From Actinomadura madurae (GTDB lineage: Bacteria > Actinomycetota > Actinomycetes > Streptosporangiales > Streptosporangiaceae): a stretch of DNA of 64,000 nucleotides. The stretch lies in NCBI RefSeq assembly GCF_900115095.1, contig NZ_FOVH01000005.1, positions 372,001 to 436,000 of the forward strand. The letters run 5' to 3'. The notes under the pieces were generated by a model that was not told the origin of the DNA, made no database searches, and saw nothing but the letters and a program-made list of their open reading frames with translations. How positions within the stretch are numbered: position 1 is the first letter of the stretch; every line of letters starts with the position of its first letter. Both the position numbers and the translations under genes were made by a program. Positions 33,361 through 40,800 of this stretch are shown here, one piece after another.

Positions 33361-34398
33361 GTGACGACTAAGCCGCCAGCGAAACGATCAGGGCTCAAGG
33401 CCGTGGCCGCCCTAGCGGGAGTCTCGGTTCAGACCGTGTCGAACGTCGTCAATGCACGCGTTGGCGAAATGAGCACGGAGACAAGGCTCCGCGTGGAGAA
33501 GGCCATGCGGGACCTGAACTACACGCCGAACTCCCAGGCGCGCGGTCTCCGCATCCAGAAGACGAACACGCTGGCGTTCTTGCTGCTGGATCCCGACGAA
33601 CGCTATCTCGCCGACCCGATGACCGACCTCATCATCTCCGGGGTCGGCGCGGTGGCACGGGAACGCGGGTACATGGTGCTCGTCCACGCCGCCAAACCGG
33701 GGGATTTCGATTCGGGCCTGCTCCTGCCGATCCGCCAGAACCGGGTGGACGGCGCGTTGCTGCTGCTGTGCGGCGACGCGGCCGTGCGCCGCAGATACAC
33801 CGAAGAGACCAAACAGCTCACCTCGAACCTGGTGGTCTTCGAGGACCTGGTTGACCCCTCGGTGAACACCGTGACCGCCCAGAACCGTGTCGGCGCGTAC
33901 GACATGACGATGCATCTGATCGACAAGGGACACCGGCGCATCGCCTTCCTCGGCACGGCGACCCCCTGGCCCATGATCGAGCAAAGGTTCGCCGGCTACC
34001 AGGAGGCCCTGAAGAAGAGAGGGATCGCCTTCGACCCGGGCCTGACCCTGTTCGAAGGTGAATGGAACGCGGACACCGGAGCCCAGATGGCCGCCCGGAT
34101 CCGCGCTCGCCCCCAGCCTCCGACGGCCATTATCGCCGGCAATGACCTGCTCGCCATCGGCGCCATCGCGAAACTGAAAGCGGCGGGCCTGCGCGTACCC
34201 GAGGACGTCAGCGTGATCGGGTTCAACGACTTCGAATTCGCCCAGCACACCGACCCGCCGCTCACGACCGTCCGGGTACCGGGCTTCGAAATGGGCCACC
34301 GGGCCGCCACCATCCTCATCGAACAAATCGACGGAAAGCAATCCGACGCCACGTCCGAACACCTCCCAGTAGAACAGGTAATCCGCGCCTCGGCGTAA
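33361..34398 (+). CDS. LacI-family transcriptional repressor
   Basis: A 345-residue LacI/GalR regulator. The helix-turn-helix is GLKAVAALAGVSVQTVSNVV with the hinge DLNYTPNSQARGLR. The sensor is a periplasmic-binding fold with IDKGHRRIAFLGTA, AIIAGNDLLAIGAIAKL and VSVIGFNDFEFAQHTDPPLT followed by TVRVPG. It closes the catabolic block, 69 bp after the epimerase, and is the only regulator within it. The shared operator core at three promoters and before this gene suggests that it controls the whole set and itself, with a pathway intermediate as inducer. It begins with GTG; an AGAGGA motif is upstream. Confidence 0.92.
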   Translation: MTTKPPAKRSGLKAVAALAGVSVQTVSNVVNARVGEMSTETRLRVEKAMRDLNYTPNSQARGLRIQKTNTLAFLLLDPDERYLADPMTDLIISGVGAVARERGYMVLVHAAKPGDFDSGLLLPIRQNRVDGALLLLCGDAAVRRRYTEETKQLTSNLVVFEDLVDPSVNTVTAQNRVGAYDMTMHLIDKGHRRIAFLGTATPWPMIEQRFAGYQEALKKRGIAFDPGLTLFEGEWNADTGAQMAARIRARPQPPTAIIAGNDLLAIGAIAKLKAAGLRVPEDVSVIGFNDFEFAQHTDPPLTTVRVPGFEMGHRAATILIEQIDGKQSDATSEHLPVEQVIRASA

Positions 34399-34429
34399 AT
34401 CGTGGCCGGTCACGTGTCGGTGAAGAAGG

Positions 34430-34600
34430 TTCGGAGATGGTGGTCGACCAGGGTCGGGCAGTCCAGCTGAGGTACGTGGCCGTGCCTCGATCGCGTCCTG
34501 GACGGCGTGGTCGAACGTGCGGAGCACGCCGTGGAGGTCGCACAGCACCGCGCCGAAAGGGAAGACGCCCGTACAACATGGCGCTCCAGCATCCGTCATC
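34430..34600 (-). pseudogene. Fragment of a HAD-type hydrolase
   Basis: The minus strand reads GAVLCDLHGVLRTFDHAVQD followed by AIEAR, which looks like the first motif of HAD hydrolases (DxDGVL) with the second Asp changed to His. The frame then loses similarity, and a shifted frame reads LDCPTLVDHHLRTFFTDT before a stop. No cap or later HAD motifs are present. It is a short decayed remnant or a fusion of two remnants. Confidence 0.38.
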
Positions 34601-34622
34601 ACGGTCGAAAGCACCGCTCACC

Positions 34623-35468
34623 CTAGCGAGTGGTCTGTGCCCGGAATCCCAGGACGGCTCGGGCGATCTGCTCGGGCTGCTCATCGACCATGTTGTGGCT
34701 GGCGGCCAGTTCGAGCACCCGCAGGTGCGGCCGGTCGGCGGTGAGGGCGAGCAGGTCGCGGCGGATGCCGGCGCGCAACGCCGGCATGAGCTCGCCGACC
34801 CGGCCCGGCAGGCCGGGCAAGTTGCCGGTGGCCAGGACGAACAGGGCGGGGCACCGGATGCCGGCCACCGCCGCGACGGCGTCCTGGAAGTGGGGGTCGT
34901 ACCTGATCTGCCCGGCCAGCGCGGCGTCCGGCCGCATGAAGACGCCCTCGTCGGTCGTGCGCAACGCCCGCTGGGGATACATCGCGGCGTGGGCCTCGGG
35001 CAGCGGCCTCGCCATCGCCTCGGCCTGGGCGTCGAAGACGGCCTTCATCTCCCCCAGCAGCGCGCCGAGGTCGTCTTGGCCGATGCCCGCGTAGTGCCGT
35101 GGTGCGGTCTCCGCCGAGCGCAGGCCGTCGAGGTTGACGATGCCGGGGCCGTCCGGGTGGCGCAGCGCCCACCGCACCGCGAGCATGCCGCCGAGGGAGT
35201 GGCCGACCACGAGGGGGGCGTCCAGGTCGAGGCGGTCGATGACGGCCTGCACGTCGTCCAGGACCGCGTCCCACTCCCACGGTCCGTCGCCGGACAGCCC
35301 GTGGCCGCGCAGGTCCATGGCGACGACCCGGTGCGCGCCGGTCAGCAGCGGCGCGACCGCGTCCCAGTGCAGCAGGGTGCCGCCCAGGCCGTGCAGGAGC
35401 AGGACGGGGGTTCCGTGGCCGCCGTGGTCGCGGACGGCGAGGCGGACTGGACGGTCATCGATGGTCAT
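34623..35468 (-). CDS. Alpha/beta-fold hydrolase
   Basis: A 281-residue alpha/beta hydrolase. The oxyanion-hole segment is VLLLHGLGGTLLHWD, the nucleophile elbow VVGHSLGGMLAVRWAL, and the catalytic His lies in ELAASHNMVDEQPEQIA. A charged lid lies around residues 120-190. ATG 35468 overlaps the end of the upstream HTH-protein gene by 14 bp, indicating coupled translation. The substrate is unknown; esterase, epoxide hydrolase or C-C hydrolase activity would all fit the fold. Confidence 0.85.
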   Translation of the reverse strand: MTIDDRPVRLAVRDHGGHGTPVLLLHGLGGTLLHWDAVAPLLTGAHRVVAMDLRGHGLSGDGPWEWDAVLDDVQAVIDRLDLDAPLVVGHSLGGMLAVRWALRHPDGPGIVNLDGLRSAETAPRHYAGIGQDDLGALLGEMKAVFDAQAEAMARPLPEAHAAMYPQRALRTTDEGVFMRPDAALAGQIRYDPHFQDAVAAVAGIRCPALFVLATGNLPGLPGRVGELMPALRAGIRRDLLALTADRPHLRVLELAASHNMVDEQPEQIARAVLGFRAQTTR

Positions 35469-35949
35469 GTCGTGCGGTGCCACGGGCACTCTCCAGACGG
35501 TTGAGCCGATCTCGGATGGAGGAGGTCGTGACGCCACCGTCGGAGTGCCTGTCGAGCTTGCCGCGTTTGATCAGGTCGGCGACGCCCTGCCGGGTGATGC
35601 CGAGCATCGCCCCCGCCGTGGAGTAGGACACGGCCGCCACGGCGGGGTGGCCGGCCGTGCGGGCCACGGCCCGTCCCAGCGCGGTGCGCCACCACGACGC
35701 GGGCGGGTCGAAGGGCCCGTCGCCGGGGAACAGCACCGCGATGATCCGCACGGCGGTCAGCGTGGCCCGCCGGCGGTCGGGGCCGAGCAGCTGGGCGGCC
35801 CAGACCTCGGCCTCCACGCGCAGCCGCGCCCTGATCGGGCCGAGGAGCTCGTCGGACGCCAGCAGGATCTCCAGCGGGTCGAGGATCCGCGTCTCCAGCA
35901 CTCGGACCAGCTCGTTCACCAGCTCGACATGGTCGCTCGTGGTCGTCAC
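35455..35949 (-). CDS. Small putative DNA-binding protein (unknown)
   Basis: A 164-residue protein with no family I can name. The N-terminal half is helical (HVELVNELVRVLETRILDPL, then a segment rich in Arg and Ala). The C-terminal part reads YSTAGAMLGITRQGVADLIK with RGKLDRHSDGG, a plausible excisionase/MerR-type helix-turn-helix followed by a wing. It is encoded just upstream of and overlapping the alpha/beta hydrolase gene, so it may regulate that gene. ATG 35949 lies close to AT-rich sequence with the repeated word caagta/tcaagta near 35962-35989. Confidence 0.6.
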   Translation of the reverse strand: MTTTSDHVELVNELVRVLETRILDPLEILLASDELLGPIRARLRVEAEVWAAQLLGPDRRRATLTAVRIIAVLFPGDGPFDPPASWWRTALGRAVARTAGHPAVAAVSYSTAGAMLGITRQGVADLIKRGKLDRHSDGGVTTSSIRDRLNRLESARGTARHDHR

Positions 35950-35974
35950 TTGACAGACACTAGCAAGTACTTGC

Positions 35975-36185
35975 CCCCAAGCGTCAAGTACCGGCGTCCC
36001 TCACGGTCTTGGCCGTCGGCGGTGCAGAGGCCGGGAGAGTAGCCGCCCTTGATGATCGGGAACACGAAGTGGGAGATGCCGTTGAGCAGCCCGGTGCCCA
36101 GGGCGTACCACCACGGAAAGAAGCTCGCCGCGCGGATCTGGTAAAGCGAGCCCGCCCCGGCGAAGCCGGCCGCGTCCGTCGCAAG
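35975..36185 (-). pseudogene. C-terminal scrap of an HXXEE-domain membrane protein
   Basis: On the minus strand, SFFPWWYALGTGLLNGISHF with VFPIIKGGYSPGL matches the last membrane segment of HXXEE-domain proteins. The HxxEE motif itself and the N-terminal helices are absent, and the frame upstream of it runs antiparallel-free into the acetyltransferase gene's coding region in another frame. It is best read as a truncated remnant. Confidence 0.5.
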
Positions 36186-36192
36186 CTCCGGC

Positions 36193-37269
36193 TCAGGCCC
36201 CGGTGGGGAGTGGCTCCTTGGTGAGGCGGACGGTGCCGTCCTTGCCGGGGAGAGGGGCCGGGCGGTATCCCTCGCTCCGGTAGAGCGCGATGTTGTTCCG
36301 GCTGCCCGCCCCAGTGGACAGCACGAACCGACGGCAGGCCGGGTCGGCGGCGGCCTCCGCCGTCTGGAGCAGCCAGCGTCCGAGGCCGCGCCCCCGCAGG
36401 TCGGGGACGACGCCGAGCCGTCCCACATGCCACTCGGCGCCGACGCGGCGGGTCCGCACCATGCCGAGGAGCCGGCCGTCCCGCCACAGTCCGACCGCGT
36501 GCCAGTCCGCGAGCCAGTCGCGCACCTGCTCCACGGACTCGTGCAGCGCTGGGACGGTCAACGGGTCGTTGACGAGGGCCTCGTCCACCCAGCAGCACCG
36601 CTGCAGGACGGTCACGTCGGGGGCGTCGTCAGGCGTCAGCCGCCGCAGGTAGGACCCCTGCTCCGGCCCGGCCACCGATGCGGGCCGCGCCCGCTCGCGC
36701 ATGGGCCGGAGCGCGTGCGCGACCCGGACCAGCTCCTCCAGGACGCCGATCGCGGCCTTGCCGGCAGCGGCGGCGGGCCGCACCTCCCCGTCGCGCACGG
36801 CGTCGGCGACGCGGAGCGCGACCGTGGACCCCAGCGGCACCAGCCGCAGCGTGGTCACCACCTGCTTGGCGTGCTGGACGGCCCTCGTTCCCGCCGAGGT
36901 GTTGCCGTAGCTGACGAAACCGACCGGCTTCCACGCCCACTCCCGGGACAGGTAGTCCAGCGCGTTCTTCAGGGTCGCCGGCATCCCGTAGTTGTACTCC
37001 GGCGTCACGACGATGAAGCCGTCCGCGGCGTCCACGAGCGCGCTCCACCGTCGGGTGTGCTCGTTCCGGTACACGCCCGACGACGGATGCTCCTCCTCGT
37101 CGAGGAACGGGAGGCCGAGGTCGGCGAGGGCCAGCGGCACCAGCTCGGCGCCGAGGTCGGCGGCACGGGGCGTGATCGTCTCGGTCAGCCACGCCCCCAC
37201 CGCGGGGCCGAGGGCGCCGGGACGGGTGCTGCACACCAGCACGAGGACGCGCGCCTGTTTCATTGACAT
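36193..37269 (-). CDS. NADPH-dependent FMN reductase fused to a GNAT acetyltransferase
   Basis: A 358-residue two-domain protein. Residues 1-185 are a flavodoxin-like FMN reductase: VLVLVCSTRPGALGPAVGAW at the FMN phosphate loop, then DGFIVVTPEYNYGMPATLKN with ALDYLSREWAWKPVGFVSYG, classic for the family. Residues ~208-358 are a GNAT domain: YLRRLTPDDAPDVTVLQRCC, then VGRLGVVPDLRGRGLGRWLL with the acetyl-CoA loop (RGRGLG), and NIALYRSEGYRP. No stop or frameshift separates them. It faces the MarR gene across a perfect inverted repeat, so it is probably derepressed by a redox-active or electrophilic compound. Confidence 0.88.
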   Translation of the reverse strand: MSMKQARVLVLVCSTRPGALGPAVGAWLTETITPRAADLGAELVPLALADLGLPFLDEEEHPSSGVYRNEHTRRWSALVDAADGFIVVTPEYNYGMPATLKNALDYLSREWAWKPVGFVSYGNTSAGTRAVQHAKQVVTTLRLVPLGSTVALRVADAVRDGEVRPAAAAGKAAIGVLEELVRVAHALRPMRERARPASVAGPEQGSYLRRLTPDDAPDVTVLQRCCWVDEALVNDPLTVPALHESVEQVRDWLADWHAVGLWRDGRLLGMVRTRRVGAEWHVGRLGVVPDLRGRGLGRWLLQTAEAAADPACRRFVLSTGAGSRNNIALYRSEGYRPAPLPGKDGTVRLTKEPLPTGA

Positions 37270-37306
37270 GTAAACGAAAGTAGCCGATAGGTTGTTTACA
37301 TGTCAA
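37263..37306. promoter_or_regulatory. Perfect 13-bp inverted repeat covering both divergent start codons
   Basis: ttgacatgtaaac (37263-37275) and gtttacatgtcaa (37294-37306) are exact inverted repeats 18 bp apart. The ATG of the leftward reductase-GNAT gene (37267-37269) and the ATG of the rightward MarR gene (37300-37302) both lie inside the arms. MarR proteins bind such repeats; leaderless transcription of one or both genes is implied. Confidence 0.75.
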
Positions 37307-37779
37307 AGAAACCGCCGGGCGGCCCCGTGCGCTGGCTGAGCCCGGACGAGGAACGGGCGTGGCGGGCCTTCCGCCGCATGATGATCGCCGTCCAGACCGG
37401 CACGGCACGCGACCTCTCCCGCGCCGGCCTCTCCGAGCCCGACTACGAGGTGCTGAGCACGCTGTCGGAACGTCCGGACCACGCGGGCACCCTGCACGAG
37501 CAGGCGGCGAAGATGGGCTGGTCGCGCAGCCGGCTCTCCCGGCACGCCACCCGCATGGAGGCGCGCGGCCTCATCCGGCGCGAACCCGACCCGGCCGACG
37601 GCAGGGGCTGCGTCCTCGTGCTCACCGAACACGGCCTGGACACTCTGACGGACGCCGCCCCCGCGCACCTGGAGTCGGTGCGCCACCACTTCATCGACCG
37701 CCTCGCGCCGGAAGACCTCACCGCCCTGGAACACATCGCCGGGAAGGTTGAATCCCCGGACGAGACGCACCAGTCCTAA
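37300..37779 (+). CDS. MarR-family transcriptional regulator
   Basis: A 159-residue winged-helix regulator. LSPDEERAWRAFRRMMIAVQ forms the dimer helix, DYEVLSTLSERPDHAGTLHE with QAAKMGWSRSRLSRHATRME is the helix-turn-helix, and ARGLIRREPDPADGRGCVLV with LTEHGLDTL is the wing with its DxRxG-like motif. It is divergent from the reductase-GNAT gene and starts within the shared inverted repeat, so it very likely represses both. Confidence 0.9.
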   Translation: MSKKPPGGPVRWLSPDEERAWRAFRRMMIAVQTGTARDLSRAGLSEPDYEVLSTLSERPDHAGTLHEQAAKMGWSRSRLSRHATRMEARGLIRREPDPADGRGCVLVLTEHGLDTLTDAAPAHLESVRHHFIDRLAPEDLTALEHIAGKVESPDETHQS

Positions 37780-37909
37780 AGGGCCGCTCCACAGCGGCGC
37801 TACCCGGGCGGGTGGTGCCGACGGTGCGGCGGAACGCGCCGAGGAAGGCGCTGGCCCACCGCAGCAAGAGCCCTCACCGCTGAGGGGCTGCCCGAGGTCG
37901 GCACGCTTC

Positions 37910-37944
37910 GGCGGCGGGCAGGGGGTTCGGCCCTGCCCGCCGCC
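37910..37944. terminator. 14-bp perfect GC hairpin downstream of the DUF305 gene
   Basis: ggcggcgggcaggg pairs perfectly with ccctgcccgccgcc around a 7-base loop, 5 bp beyond the stop of the leftward DUF305 gene and about 130 bp after the MarR stop. A weaker hairpin (agccctca/tgaggggct) lies at about 37869-37889. Together they separate two convergent transcripts. Confidence 0.72.
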
Positions 37945-37949
37945 GGTGG

Positions 37950-38555
37950 CTACACCTTCTTGAGCAGGGTCTTCATCTTCTCGATCTCAGCGGTCTGGGA
38001 CGAGATGATGTCGGCGGCCATCTGCTTGGCCTCGGGAGACCGGCCCGAGCTCTGCTCGGTCCTGGCCATCGCCACGGCGCCCTGGTGATGTTCGATCATC
38101 ATGTCCAGGAAGGCCGTGTCGAAGGGCTTCCCCTTGGCGGCCTTCAGGTCCTTCATGTCCTTCTCGGTCATCATGCCGTGCATGCCGCCGTGGTTCATGC
38201 CGCCCATCTCGGGAGAGGCGCCCCAGGCGGTCAGCCATCCGGTCATCTTCTTGATCTCCGGTCCCTGGGCGTTCTTGATCTCCGCGGCCAGCTTCTCGAC
38301 CTCGGGCGACGAGGCGCGGGCGGTGGCGAGATCGGCCATCTCGATCGCCTGCCGGTGATGCGGGATCATCATCCGGGCGAACGTGACGTCCTGGTCGTTG
38401 TGCCGCCCCGCCTGGGAACCGCTGGGCGAGGCGGACATCGAGTGACCTGACATCGAGTGGTCCGGCGACGAGCCGCCGGAGTCCTTGTCGTCGCCGCACG
38501 CCGCCAAGGCGATCGCCAGGGCAGGGACGACGGCAAGCGCGAATGCACGCTTCAT
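37950..38555 (-). CDS. DUF305 lipoprotein (copper-associated)
   Basis: A 201-residue exported lipoprotein. The signal peptide MKRAFALAVVPALAIALAAC ends at the lipidated Cys20. A His/Met-rich linker follows (SPDHSMSGHSMSAS), then two DUF305 repeats, each with the metal-like motif: FARMMIPHHRQAIEMADLA and FLDMMIEHHQGAVAMARTEQ. Between them is MGGMNHGGMHGMM. His/Met clusters of this type bind copper or silver outside the membrane. The neighbours and the CsoR-like sites upstream support a copper-response role. Confidence 0.88.
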   Translation of the reverse strand: MKRAFALAVVPALAIALAACGDDKDSGGSSPDHSMSGHSMSASPSGSQAGRHNDQDVTFARMMIPHHRQAIEMADLATARASSPEVEKLAAEIKNAQGPEIKKMTGWLTAWGASPEMGGMNHGGMHGMMTEKDMKDLKAAKGKPFDTAFLDMMIEHHQGAVAMARTEQSSGRSPEAKQMAADIISSQTAEIEKMKTLLKKV

Positions 38556-38628
38556 GAGGGAATGGACCCTTTCGTGGTGAGTTCTGTGTTCAGGACCGCC
38601 GGCGCATGCGAGATGCGCCGAGGGCCCG

Positions 38629-39045
38629 TCACAGCCTCAGCACGCTCAACCGGTGCAGGGACGGCCTGGGCGGCGGCCGTCCGACCAGGAGAATCAGCGC
38701 CCTGACCAAGCTCTGCGCGGCCACGGCCGTCGATCCGCGCCGGTACAGAACGAGGAGGGCGCCGAGCAGGACGAGCATCGTCAGCATCGCCAGGCAGACC
38801 TGGCCGCCCGGATGGTCACCGTGGTGGTCGTCCGGCTGATCCTTGGCGGGGGACGGATGCTCGATGCCGGTCGCCATCGCGTGGCCGGCGCTCACCGAGA
38901 GAGGGACACCGGGCATCTCGACCGGGCTGGGCGACGCCTGGAAGCCGTGCATCGCCAGGACGCCGAGCAGGACCAGCAAGCCGAGCGGCAGCCTCGGGAG
39001 GGGCTGACGCCGGCACCGCCGCGGTGTCCTCCTCAGCCGTCCCAC
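38629..39045 (-). CDS. DUF6153-like small membrane protein
   Basis: A protein of about 138 residues with two hydrophobic helices: LPLGLLVLLGVLAMHGF near the N-terminus and VCLAMLTMLVLLGALLVLYR later. Between them is a His-rich stretch (KDQPDDHHGDHPGGQ). This matches the DUF6153 layout often seen beside DUF305 and copper genes. The start is uncertain: GTG 39045 is proposed; the frame stays open to 39189 and lacks a clear ribosome site. It lies 73 bp upstream of the DUF305 gene in the same direction. Confidence 0.62.
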   Translation of the reverse strand: MGRLRRTPRRCRRQPLPRLPLGLLVLLGVLAMHGFQASPSPVEMPGVPLSVSAGHAMATGIEHPSPAKDQPDDHHGDHPGGQVCLAMLTMLVLLGALLVLYRRGSTAVAAQSLVRALILLVGRPPPRPSLHRLSVLRL

Positions 39046-39188
39046 CTGCCGTTCCGCGCTTCCACCGAGAGGCTGGCCACCGGCGAGCCCTTGATCGGGG
39101 TGTTCGTCGTGTAACACAGGGTAGCGGGGCGCCTCGCGCCGGCACGTCCCGTTCGGCCTCCCGTGGAGAGCGAGGTTGACGTTTCTCA

Positions 39189-39239
39189 TATACCCCCCTA
39201 GGGTAATCCGCGCTGTGATGTATACCCCCTAGGGGTAAA
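39189..39239. promoter_or_regulatory. Two CsoR-like operators (TATACCCCCTAGGGGTA)
   Basis: tataccccccctagggtaa-type sequence at 39189-39206 (six C) and tataccccctaggggtaaa at 39221-39239 are near-identical GC dyads flanked by AT, the classical CsoR/RicR copper-repressor site shape. They lie between the leftward DUF6153/DUF305 genes and the rightward MFS gene, whose Shine-Dalgarno begins directly after the second site. No csoR gene is in the window. Confidence 0.75.
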
Positions 39240-39251
39240 TAAGGAGGGGTC

Positions 39252-40703
39252 ATGTCCGCACGTTCCGCACCGCCGGCCGCCCGCCGGTGGTGGGCGCTCG
39301 CGCTCATCGCGGCCGCCCAGTTCATGGTGATCATGGACACTTCGATCATCGGGGTGGCACTGCCGCGCATCCAGGAGGACCTGGGCTTCTCGCAGGAGAA
39401 CCTGTCCTGGGTGTTCAACGCCTACGTCGTCGCCTTCGGCGGCCTGCTCCTGCTCGGCGGGCGGCTGTCGGACCTGCTCGGCGCCCGGCGGCTGTTCTCC
39501 GCCGGTTGGGCCGTCCTGCTCGCCGGATCCGCGGTGGCCGGCGCCGCCGGCACCGTCCCCGTCGAGCTGACCGGCCGCGCCCTGCAGGGCGTCGGCGCCG
39601 CCCTCATCGCGCCCGCCGCGCTGACCCTGCTGATGATGCTGTTCGGCTCCGAGCCGCGCGAGCTGACCAAGGCGCTGGCGCTGTACGGCGCCGCCGCCCC
39701 CGCGGGCGGCACCGCGGGAGTGTTCCTCGGCGGCGTCATCACCGAATACGTGTCCTGGCCGTGGGTCTTCTACATCAACATCCCCATCGCCGTCCTGGCG
39801 CTGGCCGCCGCGCCGGCGCTGATGCCCGGCGGCCGGGGCGGGGCCCGCGGCTCGGTGGACGTGATCGGCGCGCTGACCGTCACCGCGGGGCTCGGCGCGA
39901 TCGTGTTCGCCGTCGTCCGCGCACCCGAGGTCGGCTGGGATGCGGGCGCGACCTGGGCGGTCCTGGCGGGTGGGCTCGTCCTGCTCGGGGTGTTCCTGGC
40001 CGTGCAGGCGTCCCGCCGCGTCCCGCTGATGCCGCTCTCGATCTTCCGCGCGCCGAACCTCGGCGCCGCCAACCTCGCGCAGCTCCTGCTCGGCGGCGCG
40101 TGGATTCCGATGTGGTTCTTCCTAAACCTCTACCTGCAGCAGGTCCTCGGCTACAGCGCGTTCCCCTCGGGCGCCGCGCTGGTCCCGATGACCGCGCTGA
40201 TCATGCTCGGGATGATCGTCCTCGCGCCGCGGACCCTCGGACGCCTCGGCCCGAAGCGCTCCATCGTCGCCGGGCTGCTGGTGCTGGCCGCCGGGATGGG
40301 CTGGCTGTCACTGATCCGCCCGGACGGCGACTACTGGGTGGACGTCCTGCCCGCCTCGCTGGTGGCGGCGCTCGGCATGTCCCTGGCCTTCATCCCCTCC
40401 CTGGGCACCGCGCTGTCGGCCGCCCGTCCGGAGGAGGGCGGCCTGGCCTCCGGGATCGTCAACACCAGCTACCAGGTCGGCTCGGCACTGGGGCTGGCCG
40501 CGATGACCGCCATCGCCGCGTCCTCCGGCGCCGGGCGGCTCGGCGACCTGCCCGCGCTCACCGACGGGTTCTCCGCCGCCTTCGTCGGCGCGGCGCTGAT
40601 CGCACTCGCCGGCGCGGTCCTGGCCGCCGTCACCCTGCGCACCCCGCGCCCGGCCTCCGCTGCCGTCCCGGAAGCGGAACACGAGAAGGCTCCAAGCCAC
40701 TGA
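39252..40703 (+). CDS. MFS exporter, DHA2/EmrB-QacA family
   Basis: A 483-residue transporter with 14 predicted membrane helices. The first helix has AAAQFMVIMDTSIIGVALPR, the family's D-x-x-I-V-N-V-A-L-P-like signature. LSWVFNAYVVAFGGLLLLGG with RLSDLLGARR is the loop 2-3 motif A, and LQGVGAALIAPAALTLLMML is motif C-like. Such pumps export dyes, drugs or metallophores by proton antiport. GGAGGGG precedes ATG 39252. Two CsoR-like sites just upstream suggest copper-induced expression, so export of a copper complex or chelator is a reasonable guess. Confidence 0.9.
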   Translation: MSARSAPPAARRWWALALIAAAQFMVIMDTSIIGVALPRIQEDLGFSQENLSWVFNAYVVAFGGLLLLGGRLSDLLGARRLFSAGWAVLLAGSAVAGAAGTVPVELTGRALQGVGAALIAPAALTLLMMLFGSEPRELTKALALYGAAAPAGGTAGVFLGGVITEYVSWPWVFYINIPIAVLALAAAPALMPGGRGGARGSVDVIGALTVTAGLGAIVFAVVRAPEVGWDAGATWAVLAGGLVLLGVFLAVQASRRVPLMPLSIFRAPNLGAANLAQLLLGGAWIPMWFFLNLYLQQVLGYSAFPSGAALVPMTALIMLGMIVLAPRTLGRLGPKRSIVAGLLVLAAGMGWLSLIRPDGDYWVDVLPASLVAALGMSLAFIPSLGTALSAARPEEGGLASGIVNTSYQVGSALGLAAMTAIAASSGAGRLGDLPALTDGFSAAFVGAALIALAGAVLAAVTLRTPRPASAAVPEAEHEKAPSH

Positions 40704-40800
40704 CCGGCACCTCCGGGCGCCGCGACCGGCGGCCCCCGGGACTCCGGAGCGGAGAATGCCCACGCCCTGAGCGGGCCAGCCGGGTGCTTGCGGGGGTTGG

